NCBI RefSeq assembly: GCF_003024195.1
Contig: NZ_KZ679038.1
Location: forward strand, 496,001-560,000
DNA: 64,000 bases
Direction of reading: 5' to 3'
Source of the DNA: Streptomyces dioscori
GTDB lineage: Bacteria; Actinomycetota; Actinomycetes; Streptomycetales; Streptomycetaceae
Shown piece after piece: positions 32,955 to 41,420 of the stretch (position 1 is its first letter; each line of letters starts with the position of its first letter). The notes below the pieces were generated by a model that worked only from the letters and a program-made list of their open reading frames with translations, ran no database searches and had not been told where the DNA came from. The translations under genes and the position numbers were made by a program.

Positions 32955-32962
32955 CTCGCCTC

Positions 32963-33583
32963 ATGGGACGGACCAGCGAGGCCAGGGTGAAGATCCTCAG
33001 CGCCGCCCGGTCGCTCATCGAGCTGCGCGGTTACTCGGCGCTGGGTGTGGCCGAGATATGCAAGGCGGCCGGTGTGCCCAAGGGCAGCTTCTACTACTTC
33101 TTCGATTCCAAGGAAGCTCTCGCGCTGGCGGTGATCGACGAACACTGGACCGGTCAGCGGAGCACCTGGGAGCGCGTCCTGAGCGCCGACACCGGCCCGC
33201 TGGACCGGTTGCGCCGGCTCTTCGAGGAGACGGAGGCCGGACAGCTCGCCGGGCAGGAGAGCTGCGGCAGCGTCGCGGGGTGCCTGTTCGGGAACCTGAC
33301 GCTGGAGATGAGCAACCAGACCGAGTCCGTCCGCGCGCGGCTCCAGGAGATCTTCGAGGCCCAGGTCGAGATGGTCGAGGCGGTCGTCAGCGAGGCCCTC
33401 GAACGCCAGGAGGTCACCGTGACCGACACCCGGGAGGCCGCGCGTTCGGTGGTCGCGCAGTTGGAGGGGCAGGTGCTGTTCGCCAAGCTCTACAACAACA
33501 CCCGACGCCTCGGCACGCTGTGGACGAACTGCCTGGCCCTGCTCGGTGTCCGCACGGCCGGTGAGGTCACGGCCGGAGCCTGA
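32963..33583 (+). CDS. TetR-family regulator, NemR/YcdC-like
   Basis: 206 residues. Helix-turn-helix: ILSAARSLIELRGYSALGVA and EICKAAGVPKGSFYYFFDSKEAL. The C-terminal region has ESCGSVAGCLFGNLTLEMSN, which parallels the cysteine-bearing region of electrophile-sensing NemR-like regulators. It lies just after the HxlR gene and overlaps its own predicted operator region. The recurrence of that operator at 35621-35650 suggests the SDR gene 2.7 kb away is its target. A 14-bp direct duplication spans its stop (33577-33604). Confidence 0.88.
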   Translation: MGRTSEARVKILSAARSLIELRGYSALGVAEICKAAGVPKGSFYYFFDSKEALALAVIDEHWTGQRSTWERVLSADTGPLDRLRRLFEETEAGQLAGQESCGSVAGCLFGNLTLEMSNQTESVRARLQEIFEAQVEMVEAVVSEALERQEVTVTDTREAARSVVAQLEGQVLFAKLYNNTRRLGTLWTNCLALLGVRTAGEVTAGA

Positions 33584-33724
33584 CTCCCAGAGCCTGACTC
33601 CCACCGCAGGACACCCGGCCGCGGCGGCCACCCGGGCTCCCGTCACCTCTTCGTCACCGGTCCCGCCACACTCTCCTCGCCATCGGCCCCACCGCATTCC
33701 TCGTCACCGGCCCCGCGTTCGCGG

Positions 33725-34330
33725 TCACGGGCCGCGCCAGATGTTGTCGAAGGCCGCGTTCTCGATGCTCCGCCGCTGCCGTACGGCCTCCAGCTCCTGC
33801 ACCGCGTCGTTGACCGCGGCCAGTACCGTCACCACCCTGTCGTCGACGAGGGTCGCGGCCTCTTCGGCCGGCTCGTCGTGGACGCCCACGGCCGCCGCGA
33901 GGAACGCGAGTACGGGCTCGCCGGACGTCCAGCGGTCGGCCGCCCGGCGGCGGGCCGGTGAGTCGGTCAACGTCGTCGCGTCGCTGCGGAACGGGATCCA
34001 CTGGTGCCGGGGACGAGCGGTCTCCCCTTCCGCGCCCAGGACGTCGAGATAGGCCGAGGACAGACCACGGCCCCGGCGCCACAGCCAGTCCTCGACGGTC
34101 TCGTACGGCGCCTCACGGATGAGCGCCGAGGCCGCCTCGTCCAACAGGCGGTCCCCGAGGGCCCCCTGCGGGCCGGGCACGATGCGGTCGTCGTCCAGAG
34201 TGAGGGCCTGGGCCTCGCCGAGATCGATCAGCTCGGCTCCCGCGAGGGCCAGCGACAGGTCCCCCTGCCCGACGGGACCGCTGGACGCCACGTCCATGGT
34301 GGTGATCAACAAATCGCGCGGTGTGGTCAT
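33725..34330 (-). CDS. GPP34 (GOLPH3/VPS74-like) phosphoprotein family protein
   Basis: 201 residues from ATG 34330 (GGAG 6 bases upstream). The N-terminus, TTPRDLLITTMDVASSG followed by LSLALAGAELIDLGE, is the GPP34 signature, with alternating helices to the C-terminus (VVTVLAAVNDAVQELEAVRQ). In eukaryotes GOLPH3 binds phosphoinositides at the Golgi; bacterial members are numerous in Streptomyces and uncharacterised. It diverges from a LysR gene, which may control it. Confidence 0.85.
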   Translation of the reverse strand: MTTPRDLLITTMDVASSGPVGQGDLSLALAGAELIDLGEAQALTLDDDRIVPGPQGALGDRLLDEAASALIREAPYETVEDWLWRRGRGLSSAYLDVLGAEGETARPRHQWIPFRSDATTLTDSPARRRAADRWTSGEPVLAFLAAAVGVHDEPAEEAATLVDDRVVTVLAAVNDAVQELEAVRQRRSIENAAFDNIWRGP

Positions 34331-34455
34331 GACGAGCTCCATGTCAGAGGCATCTGCGTCGGAGGTACCGGTGTCGAAGACATCGGAGCCGACGTCCTCA
34401 CTTTAGGCTCCCGTAGCTGGGAGGCGTGGCCTCTCACCCACGTAGCATGACGGGC

Positions 34456-35367
34456 ATGGAGCTGCGCCAGCTGCGGTACTTCGTCGCGGTCGCCGAGGAA
34501 CTGAACTTCGGCCGGGCCGCCGAGCGCCTGCTGATCGCGGGACCCTCCCTGTCCCAGCAGATCAAGGCCCTCGAACGCGACCTGGGTGTGCGGCTGTTCG
34601 ACCGCGACCGCCGCTCGGTGTCCCTCACCCCGGCCGGTTCGGCACTGCTCCCGCACACCCGCGCCCTGCTCGAACGAGCCGGTGACCTCCAGCGGCGCGC
34701 CGGCCGACTGGCCGGATCGGCGCCCGTACGGCTCGGCTACGTCAACTGGCTCCCTCCGGACCTGACCACGCGGGCCGCTGCGGTGGCCCAGCTCCACATC
34801 GACGCGTGGATCGCGCCCTCGCACACCCAGGCCGCCCGGGTCGCCGACGGCAGCCTGGACCTCGCCGTCTGCTGGGTCAGGACCGAGGACCTCGAACGAC
34901 GCGGTCTGCGCGCCCGGCTCATCGGCGCCGACCGGCTCTACGCCGTCGCCACCGGCGACGGGACGGACAGCGTGGCGGCCCGGGACGCCGCCGTCCTCAT
35001 CGACGACGACACCACCTCGTGGTCGTCGTGGAACACCTACGCCGAACTGCTGGCACGGGACACCGGGGCCCGCGCGGTACACATCACCGACGGCGGCATC
35101 ACCGGCCCCGCGTTCTTCGACCATGTCCGCCGCAGTGGCCGTCCGGTCATCAACTCGCCCAAGGGGCAGACCACTCCCCTGCCTACCGACCTGGTCCGGC
35201 GCCCGGTCGTCGCGCCGGAGATCCACTGGACCTGGTCGCTGGTCCGGCGCGAGAACGAGGACCGTCCGGCGGTACTCGCCCTCGTGGACGCGCTCTGCGA
35301 CGGCGTGGGAGACCTCGGCCTCCACACCCCGGACGCCTGGCTGCCCGAGGGCGACCCGCACCGCTAG
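34456..35367 (+). CDS. LysR-family transcriptional regulator
   Basis: 303 residues from ATG 34456; ATG 34447 is 9 bases upstream in frame. A canonical LysR start (MELRQLRYFVAVAEELNFGR) is followed by AAERLLIAGPSLSQQIKALE, LGVRLFDRDRRSVSLTPAG, and a periplasmic-binding-fold effector domain from about residue 88. It lies divergent from the GPP34 gene. Its stop is directly followed by a 14-bp tandem repeat. Confidence 0.92.
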   Translation: MELRQLRYFVAVAEELNFGRAAERLLIAGPSLSQQIKALERDLGVRLFDRDRRSVSLTPAGSALLPHTRALLERAGDLQRRAGRLAGSAPVRLGYVNWLPPDLTTRAAAVAQLHIDAWIAPSHTQAARVADGSLDLAVCWVRTEDLERRGLRARLIGADRLYAVATGDGTDSVAARDAAVLIDDDTTSWSSWNTYAELLARDTGARAVHITDGGITGPAFFDHVRRSGRPVINSPKGQTTPLPTDLVRRPVVAPEIHWTWSLVRRENEDRPAVLALVDALCDGVGDLGLHTPDAWLPEGDPHR

Positions 35368-35370
35368 AAA

Positions 35371-35463
35371 CGCAGCGCCGTAAGCGCAGCACCGTAAGCG
35401 CAGCACCGTAAGCGCAGCACCGTAAGCGCAGCGCCGTAAGCGCAGGGCCATGAACGCAGCGCC
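35371..35463. repeat. 14-bp tandem repeat after the LysR gene
   Basis: CGCAGCACCGTAAG and close variants run head to tail about 6.6 times starting 4 bases after the LysR stop. The interval 35368-35616 has no gene. Confidence 0.92.
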
Positions 35464-35620
35464 AGAGGCATCCCTGACGACGCCGTGCCGCTGCGCCATG
35501 CCACTGCGCCGAGCCGCTGACATGCGCTGGAAGGCTGTGCCTCCCAACAGCTAGAAAGCCGGTCCTGACCAGGGCCCCTTCGACCTTTGACTCCCCTGAT
35601 GGAGCGACCTACATTCGCAA

Positions 35621-35650
35621 TAGTCGACCGGTCGGCTAGTGGACCGGTCG
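35621..35650. promoter_or_regulatory. Double CGACCGGTCG operator upstream of SDR gene
   Basis: TAG-T-CGACCGGTCG-G-CTA (35621-35638) is an 18-bp palindrome with one mismatch; a second GACCGGTC copy starts 16 bp later (35642-35649). The core matches the palindrome at the NemR-like TetR gene start (32940-32951). Confidence 0.75.
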
Positions 35651-35658
35651 AGGAACCG

Positions 35659-35706
35659 CCTCAACCCGAACCTCAACCCGAACCTCAACCCGAATCTCAA
35701 CCCGAA
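35659..35706. repeat. 12-bp tandem repeat in the SDR leader
   Basis: CCTCAACCCGAA occurs four times just before the ribosome site and ATG 35717; it would encode an LNPN repeat if translated from an upstream start. Confidence 0.9.
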
Positions 35707-35716
35707 GAAGGTCGTC

Positions 35717-36433
35717 ATGAACTCCCAGGACCAGAAGGTCGCCGTCATCACCGGTGCTTCGCAGGGCATCGGCGCCGCGCTCGTCGACGCCTACCGCAAG
35801 CTCGGGTACGCCGTCGTCGCCACCTCCCGCTCCATCGAACTCTCCGATGACGCGGGCGTCGTGACCGTGCGGGGTGACATCGCCGACCCCGCCACCGCCG
35901 AACGTGTCATCGCCGCCGGCATCCAGCAGTTCGGACGCATCGACACCCTCGTCAACAACGCCGGTCTCTTCGTCGCCAAGCCCTTCACCGACTACAGCGC
36001 CGACGACTACGCCACCGTGACCGGGGTGAACCTGACCGGCGTCTTCCGCATCACCCAGCTGGCCGTCGAGCACATGCTCGCCCAGGGCAGCGGCGGCCAC
36101 ATCGTCAACATCACCACCAGCCTGGTCGACAACGCGGACTCCAGGGTCCCCTCCGTACTCGCCTCGCTGACCAAGGGCGGGCTGCAGTCCGCGACCAAGT
36201 CCCTTGCCATCGAGTACGCCACCCGTGGCATCCGTGCCAACGCGGTCTCCCCGGGCACGGTCAAGACCCCGATGCACCCCGAGGAGACCCACGCGGCCCT
36301 CGCCGCCCTGCAGCCGGTCGGCCGCCTCGGCGAGGAGAGCGACATCGTCGACGCGGTGACGTACCTGGAGAACGCCCCCTTCGTCACCGGCGAGATCCTG
36401 CACGTCGACGGCGGCATGAGCGCGGGCCACTGA
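35717..36433 (+). CDS. Short-chain dehydrogenase/reductase lacking the catalytic tyrosine
   Basis: 238 residues from ATG 35717 (GAAGAAGG upstream). Cofactor motif GASQGIG, NNAG at 80-83, catalytic Ser135 in NITTS, Lys153 in LTKGG. The residue four before Lys, normally the catalytic Tyr, is Ala149 (VLASLTKGG). The C-terminal FVTGEILHVDGGMSAGH is standard. It is probably an NAD(P)-dependent oxidoreductase subgroup with different chemistry or a binding role. It is followed by a SnoaL-like gene and probably controlled by the NemR-like TetR. Confidence 0.88.
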   Translation: MNSQDQKVAVITGASQGIGAALVDAYRKLGYAVVATSRSIELSDDAGVVTVRGDIADPATAERVIAAGIQQFGRIDTLVNNAGLFVAKPFTDYSADDYATVTGVNLTGVFRITQLAVEHMLAQGSGGHIVNITTSLVDNADSRVPSVLASLTKGGLQSATKSLAIEYATRGIRANAVSPGTVKTPMHPEETHAALAALQPVGRLGEESDIVDAVTYLENAPFVTGEILHVDGGMSAGH

Positions 36434-36533
36434 CCAGCGCAGGCCGCTGACCACCGCCCCCACCCCCTCCCACCTCGGCCGACCCGCCCCCGTCCCGCCC
36501 CCGCGGGTCGGCCCCAGCGACAGGAGAACTCCG

Positions 36534-36881
36534 ATGAATGACATGTCAGACAGTGAAGCGGTCCTGCGCGATGTGCTCGACCGGTGGAAGGCCGCCGTCG
36601 ACCGGCACGAACCGCGGCAGGTGGCCGCGCAGTTCACCGAGGACGCGATCTTTCAGGGACTGCGCCCCCACAGCGTCGGACGGCCGGGTGTGGCCGCGTA
36701 CTACGCGTCCCAGCCCCTCGGGCTGACGGCCGAGTACCGGATCCTCGAAACCCGGCGCCCCGCCGACGACCTCGTGCTCGGTTATCTGAGCGTCGACTTC
36801 TCGTTCACGGACCGCCCCGCACTCGCCGTCAACCTCGGTGTGCTGGTACGGCGCGAGGAGGAGGACTGGCGGATCAGCTAA
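36534..36881 (+). CDS. SnoaL-like / NTF2-fold protein
   Basis: 115 residues; CAGGAG precedes ATG 36534. The fold pattern is clear: LRDVLDRWKAAVDRHEPRQVA, AAQFTEDAIFQGLRP, GVAAYYASQP, and paired strands ending LVRREEEDWRIS. It resembles the SgcJ/EcaC family of small calystegine/polyketide-type or unknown-function cyclase-fold proteins. It lies 100 bp after the SDR gene on the same strand, probably one transcript. The substrate is unknown. Confidence 0.82.
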   Translation: MNDMSDSEAVLRDVLDRWKAAVDRHEPRQVAAQFTEDAIFQGLRPHSVGRPGVAAYYASQPLGLTAEYRILETRRPADDLVLGYLSVDFSFTDRPALAVNLGVLVRREEEDWRIS

Positions 36882-36931
36882 CACCAGGTCTCGCAACCCA
36901 GTTGAGCCGGCCGCTGCCGAGCGGGTCCCGC

Positions 36932-36980
36932 GGATCACGTCCTGGGGATCACGTCCTGGGGATCACGTCCTGGGGATCAG
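36932..36980. repeat. 14-bp tandem repeat across the glycosyltransferase stop
   Basis: GGATCACGTCCTGG is repeated 3.5 times; the last partial copy contains the stop codon (36977-36979) of the leftward glycosyltransferase gene. Confidence 0.92.
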
Positions 36981-38194
36981 TCGCTGTCGGCCAGCAGGAG
37001 TCCGGCGGCCACAGCCGCCCCGTCGGTGCGGATCGCGCCGGCCACGGCGGTGGCCCGCTCGCGCGTCCCGGCGTCCAGGGCCGCCCCGAGTGCGGCCGAC
37101 AGGGACTCGACGGTCGGCGCAGGACCGTCGTGGGCCGCGCCGATCCCCAACTCGGCCACACGGGCCGCGAAATACGGCTGGTCGCCTCCCTGGGGCAGCA
37201 CCACCTGGGGTGCGCCGGACCAGGCGGCCGTCGTGGTCGTACCCGCGCCACCGTGGTGGACGACGGCGGCCGTCCGGCCGAACAGAGCCTGATGGTTGGC
37301 CTCACCGACGACGAAGCAGTCGTCCTGACCGGCGACCGGCGCCAGTGCGGCCCAGCCCTGGGAGACGATCACGCGGCGGCCCTGCGCACGGACCGCATCC
37401 ACGGTCACCCGTGCGACCTCCACGGGATCCCCCATGGGAACGCTGCCGAACCCCACGTACACCGGTGGCGTACCGGCCTCCAGGAACTCCGACAGCGCGG
37501 CGGGCAGCGGGCGTTCGTCCGGTACGAGCCACGCGCCGGTCTGCACCACCTCCAGGTCCGACGGCTGTTGCCAAGGGGCCAGGACGGGGTCGGAGGCCAG
37601 CCACGGGCGGCCGGTGAAGACATGGTCGCGGACGTTGCCGACCGGTGGCAGGCCGATCGACACGCGGTGGCCGTTGATCACCTCACCGAACACGGTTTGC
37701 GCGTCCCGGGCGTCCTGGTCCCAGAGCGCCCGGTTGTCGGTCACGTCCGCCGCCAGCGGCTTCCCCGGCCGTGGGATCGGCCGGTGGTGGGGTGACGGCA
37801 GACTGACCGGCTGGTAACTCGCGTACACGTAGCGGCTGCCCAGTTTCTCGGCGGCCGACTTCACACCTGCCACGGCCGGTACGAGGCCGGTCGCCACCAG
37901 CGCATCGGCCCCCGCGCCCGCCGCCATGACGCTGTCGTGGAACGCGGCGACCAACTCGGCCGCGCGCCTGGGGACTCCGCCCGCCGTCGGTGGTGTTCTG
38001 CCGGTCACCAGCCTGCGCACCGACTGCCCGGTCGGCACCATCTCCACCCCGACCCCGGCCAACCGCTGCGCGAACTCCTCATCGGGCGGCGCACATACGC
38101 GTACCTCCGCGCCGCGTCCCCGCAGTTCCACCGCGAGCGCCACGAGCGGTTCGACACCGCCGCGCGAATCATAGGCCGCCAACACCACACGCAT
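36977..38194 (-). CDS. GT1-family glycosyltransferase (macrolide/vancomycin type)
   Basis: 405 residues. GT-B fold: acceptor domain start VVLAAYDSRGGVEPLVALA; donor domain VYVGFGSVPMGDP and the UDP-sugar signature VVHHGGAGTTTTAAWSGAPQ, then VVLPQGGDQPYFAARV. This class transfers sugars to natural products, sterols or antibiotics (as in OleD- or GtfA-type enzymes). No biosynthetic cluster is present, so detoxifying glycosylation is possible. It stands alone and leftward. Confidence 0.92.
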   Translation of the reverse strand: MRVVLAAYDSRGGVEPLVALAVELRGRGAEVRVCAPPDEEFAQRLAGVGVEMVPTGQSVRRLVTGRTPPTAGGVPRRAAELVAAFHDSVMAAGAGADALVATGLVPAVAGVKSAAEKLGSRYVYASYQPVSLPSPHHRPIPRPGKPLAADVTDNRALWDQDARDAQTVFGEVINGHRVSIGLPPVGNVRDHVFTGRPWLASDPVLAPWQQPSDLEVVQTGAWLVPDERPLPAALSEFLEAGTPPVYVGFGSVPMGDPVEVARVTVDAVRAQGRRVIVSQGWAALAPVAGQDDCFVVGEANHQALFGRTAAVVHHGGAGTTTTAAWSGAPQVVLPQGGDQPYFAARVAELGIGAAHDGPAPTVESLSAALGAALDAGTRERATAVAGAIRTDGAAVAAGLLLADSD

Positions 38195-38320
38195 TCAGTA
38201 CCCCTTTCTATACGGCGCCTTCAGCCCTCGATCACTCACGAGCGCTGTGCCACACCTGCGTGCGACTATCGCAGCAGACGACCGCACGTGTCCGCGGAGC
38301 GGACGATCCGCGCCGGCGCG

Positions 38321-38767
38321 TCAAAAAGACAGGGCCTGGCCGCCGCCCATCAGTCGGTACATGCCGATCGAGTCATGTGTAGCGGCGTCGGCGAAGCCGA
38401 ACTTCTCGTAGAGGTAGCGGGCCGGGCCGTCCGCGATCAGGGAGACATAGGCGGTGGCGGGCGCCCGGCGCTCCAGTTCCTCGGTGAGCGCGGCCATGAT
38501 GCGTCTGCCCAGGCCACGCCCTTGGTGGGCGGGGTGTACGCAGATGTCGACGATCTGGAACGCGGTGCCGCCGTCGCCGATGACGCGGCCCATCCCGATG
38601 GGCTCGCCCGCGTGGTGGAGGACGACTCCGTACCAGGTGTTGGGCAGGGCCAGGGCGACCGCCTCCGGGGCCTTGTCCGAGAGGCCGGCATCGGTGCGCA
38701 GACGACGGAAGACCTCCACGGAGGGCACGCCCGCACGCAATTCGTAAGGGTTGATATCGGTAGGCAT
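38321..38767 (-). CDS. GNAT-family N-acetyltransferase
   Basis: 148 residues. The acetyl-CoA site is HPAHQGRGLGRRIMAALTEE preceded by FQIVDICVHP, with EKFGFADAATHDSIGMYR as the C-terminal strand. GNAT enzymes acetylate small amines or proteins; the substrate is not evident. It ends 4 bases before... the neighbouring MBL-fold gene lies upstream on the same strand, stop at 38771, ATG here at 38767, so the two are likely co-transcribed. Confidence 0.9.
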   Translation of the reverse strand: MPTDINPYELRAGVPSVEVFRRLRTDAGLSDKAPEAVALALPNTWYGVVLHHAGEPIGMGRVIGDGGTAFQIVDICVHPAHQGRGLGRRIMAALTEELERRAPATAYVSLIADGPARYLYEKFGFADAATHDSIGMYRLMGGGQALSF

Positions 38768-38770
38768 GCA

Positions 38771-39571
38771 TTACATACTAACGCCCCGGCTGCGTGCGCG
38801 AGCAGCTTCGAACAGGGCGGGATCGTGGGCACAGACCACTGCCAGGTGCTCCTCGACGCCTTCGCGGAGTTCGGCGAGACGTGCCTGATTGGCTCTCAGA
38901 GCCTTGATGTCGTGGGCGACGAGGCGCTCCTGGATCCGGAGCGCGGCCGGGACACGCCTCGCGCCGCCGAGCGTGCCCGGGTGGTGGAAGGCGTCTCCGC
39001 AGTGCAGGACCCAGTGGTCGCCCGCGTCGACCGCGACGGCGGCGTGTCCTCTGGTGTGGCCCGGCATCGGCACCAGCACGATGCCGTCGTCGATCCCGGT
39101 GAGCTGTTCGGCGGCGGCGAATCCCCGCCACCGTTCCCCGGTCGGCTCGTGCCGGACCAGCTTCGGGCGGTGGGACAACTGCGCGCGCCGATATCTGCTC
39201 CTCTCCAGTCGTGTGGCCGGAGACAGGGCTCCGCGCGCCTCCTCCGCCGTGACGTGGACCTGCGCGTCCGGGAAGTCGGCGAGTCCCCCGATGTGGTCCA
39301 GGTCGAAGTGGGTCACCACGATATGGGTGACGTCCGCCGCGCGGAAGCCGCGCTGCCCGATCTGGTGCAGCGCGGTCTCGTGGGGATCGAGGGCGGGGCG
39401 GACGAGGTGCCGTACGCCGCCGATGCGGCGGGCCGGTTCGGCGATGTCCCGCGTCCCGAAGCCGGAGTCGACGAGGACCAGCCCCCTGCCGGTCTCGATC
39501 GCCAGCACGTGGCAGACGAGTGGGGCGCCCGGCAGCCGCATCGTCCCGCAGTTGAGGTGGTGAACCTTCAT
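38771..39571 (-). CDS. MBL-fold metallo-hydrolase, lactonase-like
   Basis: 266 residues. Metal motif THFDLDHIGG (H88-x-D90-x-D92-H93), then PGHTRGHAAV and HCGDAFHHPG for the remaining ligands. The HFDLDHIGG variant occurs in N-acyl-homoserine-lactonase-like and related hydrolases; the substrate is unknown. No signal peptide. It precedes the GNAT gene with 3 bases between and follows a SnoaL-like gene 91 bp upstream. Confidence 0.88.
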   Translation of the reverse strand: MKVHHLNCGTMRLPGAPLVCHVLAIETGRGLVLVDSGFGTRDIAEPARRIGGVRHLVRPALDPHETALHQIGQRGFRAADVTHIVVTHFDLDHIGGLADFPDAQVHVTAEEARGALSPATRLERSRYRRAQLSHRPKLVRHEPTGERWRGFAAAEQLTGIDDGIVLVPMPGHTRGHAAVAVDAGDHWVLHCGDAFHHPGTLGGARRVPAALRIQERLVAHDIKALRANQARLAELREGVEEHLAVVCAHDPALFEAARARSRGVSM

Positions 39572-39662
39572 CCCGGAGCCTCCGTCGTCTCGGCCGTGGC
39601 CGAGGGTCCGCCGCCGCCGACGCTCGCGATCCCGCTTCCTGCCTCCTGCGTTCGGGGGTGGA

Positions 39663-40223
39663 TCATTTGACGAAGTCGGGCGGGGTGGTCTCGGCGAGCC
39701 GTGGATCCGGTGTGCCGCCTGCCATGGACAGGGCTCCCCTGACGATGCGGGCCAGCTTGAGCAGACCGCTCGGTCGGCGTTTGTCGACGCCCGCGACCAG
39801 TTGTCTGAGGATGGTCAGCTGGTCGAAGTAGACGCGCTCGGTGACAAGGTGTTCGTTCTCGTCGAAGACGAAGAACGCGTTCATGCGCGTACGGTGCTCG
39901 CCGCCCGTCGCCGGTATCTTGCCGAGGGGGCCGAGGTGGGTGCCCAGCAGCCAGAACTCCACGATGACGGCGTCGACGCTGTGCCGGAACGCGATGATCT
40001 CGTGGCGCTGGTCGGGGAAGGCGACGCGTGTGTCGTCGTAGTACGCGCGCACGTCCGCGTCGCCGTCGTGCACCTTCATCTGCGCGACGAGTTCGTAGTG
40101 CGGGTGCGGGAACGTGGACAGGGTGGCGTCCCAGTCCTGGGCCACCTCGTCACGGAAGTGGTCGAGGACGAGTGCCTCCCGGGCACGGAGCACGGACTCG
40201 TCGGGCAGCACGAAGCGGTTCAT
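39663..40223 (-). CDS. NTF2/SnoaL-like protein
   Basis: 186 residues from ATG 40223; the frame extends to 40499 without support. EVAQDWDATLSTFPHPHYEL, DVRAYYDDTRVAFPDQRHEI and MNAFFVFDENEHLVTERVYFD follow the SnoaL-like polyketide cyclase/ester-cyclase pattern. A C-terminal tail of about 45 residues is extra. It lies 11 bases after the stop of the larger MBL-fold gene, so both are probably in one TetR-controlled operon. Confidence 0.8.
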   Translation of the reverse strand: MNRFVLPDESVLRAREALVLDHFRDEVAQDWDATLSTFPHPHYELVAQMKVHDGDADVRAYYDDTRVAFPDQRHEIIAFRHSVDAVIVEFWLLGTHLGPLGKIPATGGEHRTRMNAFFVFDENEHLVTERVYFDQLTILRQLVAGVDKRRPSGLLKLARIVRGALSMAGGTPDPRLAETTPPDFVK

Positions 40224-40234
40224 GGTCGGGCTCG

Positions 40235-41353
40235 CTAACGGGTGTGGGTGAGGGCGCGGTGGCTGAACGTCGGTTTCGTGCCGGGGTTCGTCCAGGCACC
40301 TGTCAGCTCGCTGGACGGGAAGAACTGCAGGAAACGCGGGTCCTTCTGACTCGGATCGGCGAGCGTCTTCTCCAGGACGACCGAGTTGTACTGGTCGGCC
40401 GTGGTCTCGATGGTGTTGGCGTTGAGGACGGCCTCGTACTCCCACTCGCGGCTCCACCTGGCCAGCCCCGGAAGTTTCGAGTGTTCCGGTGTCAGGCATT
40501 CGGCCGCGATGACGTTCTCGCTGCTGACCCAGATGCCGGTGGAGGTGTTCACGACCAGGCTCTGGTTGCCGAACACATGGCCCGGTGTCTTCACCACGGC
40601 GACCCCGGGGCCGAGGACCACCGACCCCTCGATCGGCAGGAACGCCTCGGGCGGCACGTCACGGTAGGCGGCGGGCTGGTACCAGGCCTTCTGCAGCGGA
40701 TGCAGTTCGGCCATGCCCGCGAGCTCGTCGCGCTGCACGATGACCTTGGCGTTCGGGAAGGCCGCCTCCGGTCGGCCGCCGAGGTCCTGCTGGTACGCCG
40801 TCGTGCCCACCCAGCGCCGGAGGTCCTGCGTGTGGAGGTGGTCGAACAACAGGTAGTCGACGTCCTGCGGCGCGATGCCCAGCGTGGCGAGATGCTCCAG
40901 GACCGTGGCGTACCGGGTCAGCATGAGACGGGCGACGGGGGCCGGTGTCCGCCTGCTGAGCCGGTCGAAGTACGGGGTGTACTGGCCGAGTTCGACATCA
41001 CTGGGTTCGAACAGCAGCACCCTGGCCCGGCCGTCGGTCTCCTGCCACCGGATGACGAGCATGCGGTTGGTGATCGACAGGAACGGCGCGACGGCTCGCG
41101 AGGCACGGAAGAGCCCGAACCGCGTCGGATAGGGCAGCGTGACCAGATCGCAGGTGGTGATGCTGTCGGGCGTACCCGTCGTGGCGAACTCGCGCTTGAA
41201 GGCGAGCCCTTCGGCGCGGACCGCGGCCAGACGTGCGCCCGGCCCGCCCGGTGTGCGGCTCGGATCGGTGAGCGAGTCGACCGGGGTGCCGATGCCCGGC
41301 AGGTCGACCACGTTCGCCGTGTTCCACGGAAAGGGCTGCATGCCGGTCTCCAT
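40235..41353 (-). CDS. MBL-fold metallo-hydrolase, large form
   Basis: 372 residues from ATG 41353; an ATG at 41341 is equally possible. The metal motif is LLFDHLHTQDLRRW (H172, H174, D177), with TPGHVFGNQSLVV and VSSENVIAAECL later. It carries an unusually long N-terminal extension of about 110 residues before the hydrolase fold. Family members include lactonase- and sulfatase-like enzymes; the substrate is unknown. Its promoter lies in the divergent region with a TetR gene and holds two matching operator boxes. Confidence 0.82.
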   Translation of the reverse strand: METGMQPFPWNTANVVDLPGIGTPVDSLTDPSRTPGGPGARLAAVRAEGLAFKREFATTGTPDSITTCDLVTLPYPTRFGLFRASRAVAPFLSITNRMLVIRWQETDGRARVLLFEPSDVELGQYTPYFDRLSRRTPAPVARLMLTRYATVLEHLATLGIAPQDVDYLLFDHLHTQDLRRWVGTTAYQQDLGGRPEAAFPNAKVIVQRDELAGMAELHPLQKAWYQPAAYRDVPPEAFLPIEGSVVLGPGVAVVKTPGHVFGNQSLVVNTSTGIWVSSENVIAAECLTPEHSKLPGLARWSREWEYEAVLNANTIETTADQYNSVVLEKTLADPSQKDPRFLQFFPSSELTGAWTNPGTKPTFSHRALTHTR

Positions 41354-41360
41354 CGGGTTA

Positions 41361-41418
41361 AGTCCACGTCGTGGGTTTGACGCCTCACGGTTATAGTCCA
41401 CACCGTGGGTTTTCGCAA
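41361..41418. promoter_or_regulatory. Divergent promoter with two AGTCCAC..CGTGGGTTT boxes
   Basis: AGTCCACGTCGTGGGTTT (41361-41378) and AGTCCACACCGTGGGTTT (41395-41412) are 34 bp apart, each holding CCAC-N3-GTGG. On the minus strand TTGCGA (41418-41413) and TATAAC (41395-41390) form a promoter with a 17-base spacer exactly filled by the second box. Confidence 0.8.
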
Positions 41419-41420
41419 GG

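Noticed and set aside
35371..35463. CRISPR array
   Set aside because: Repeats are 14 bp and contiguous with no spacers; it is a simple tandem repeat.
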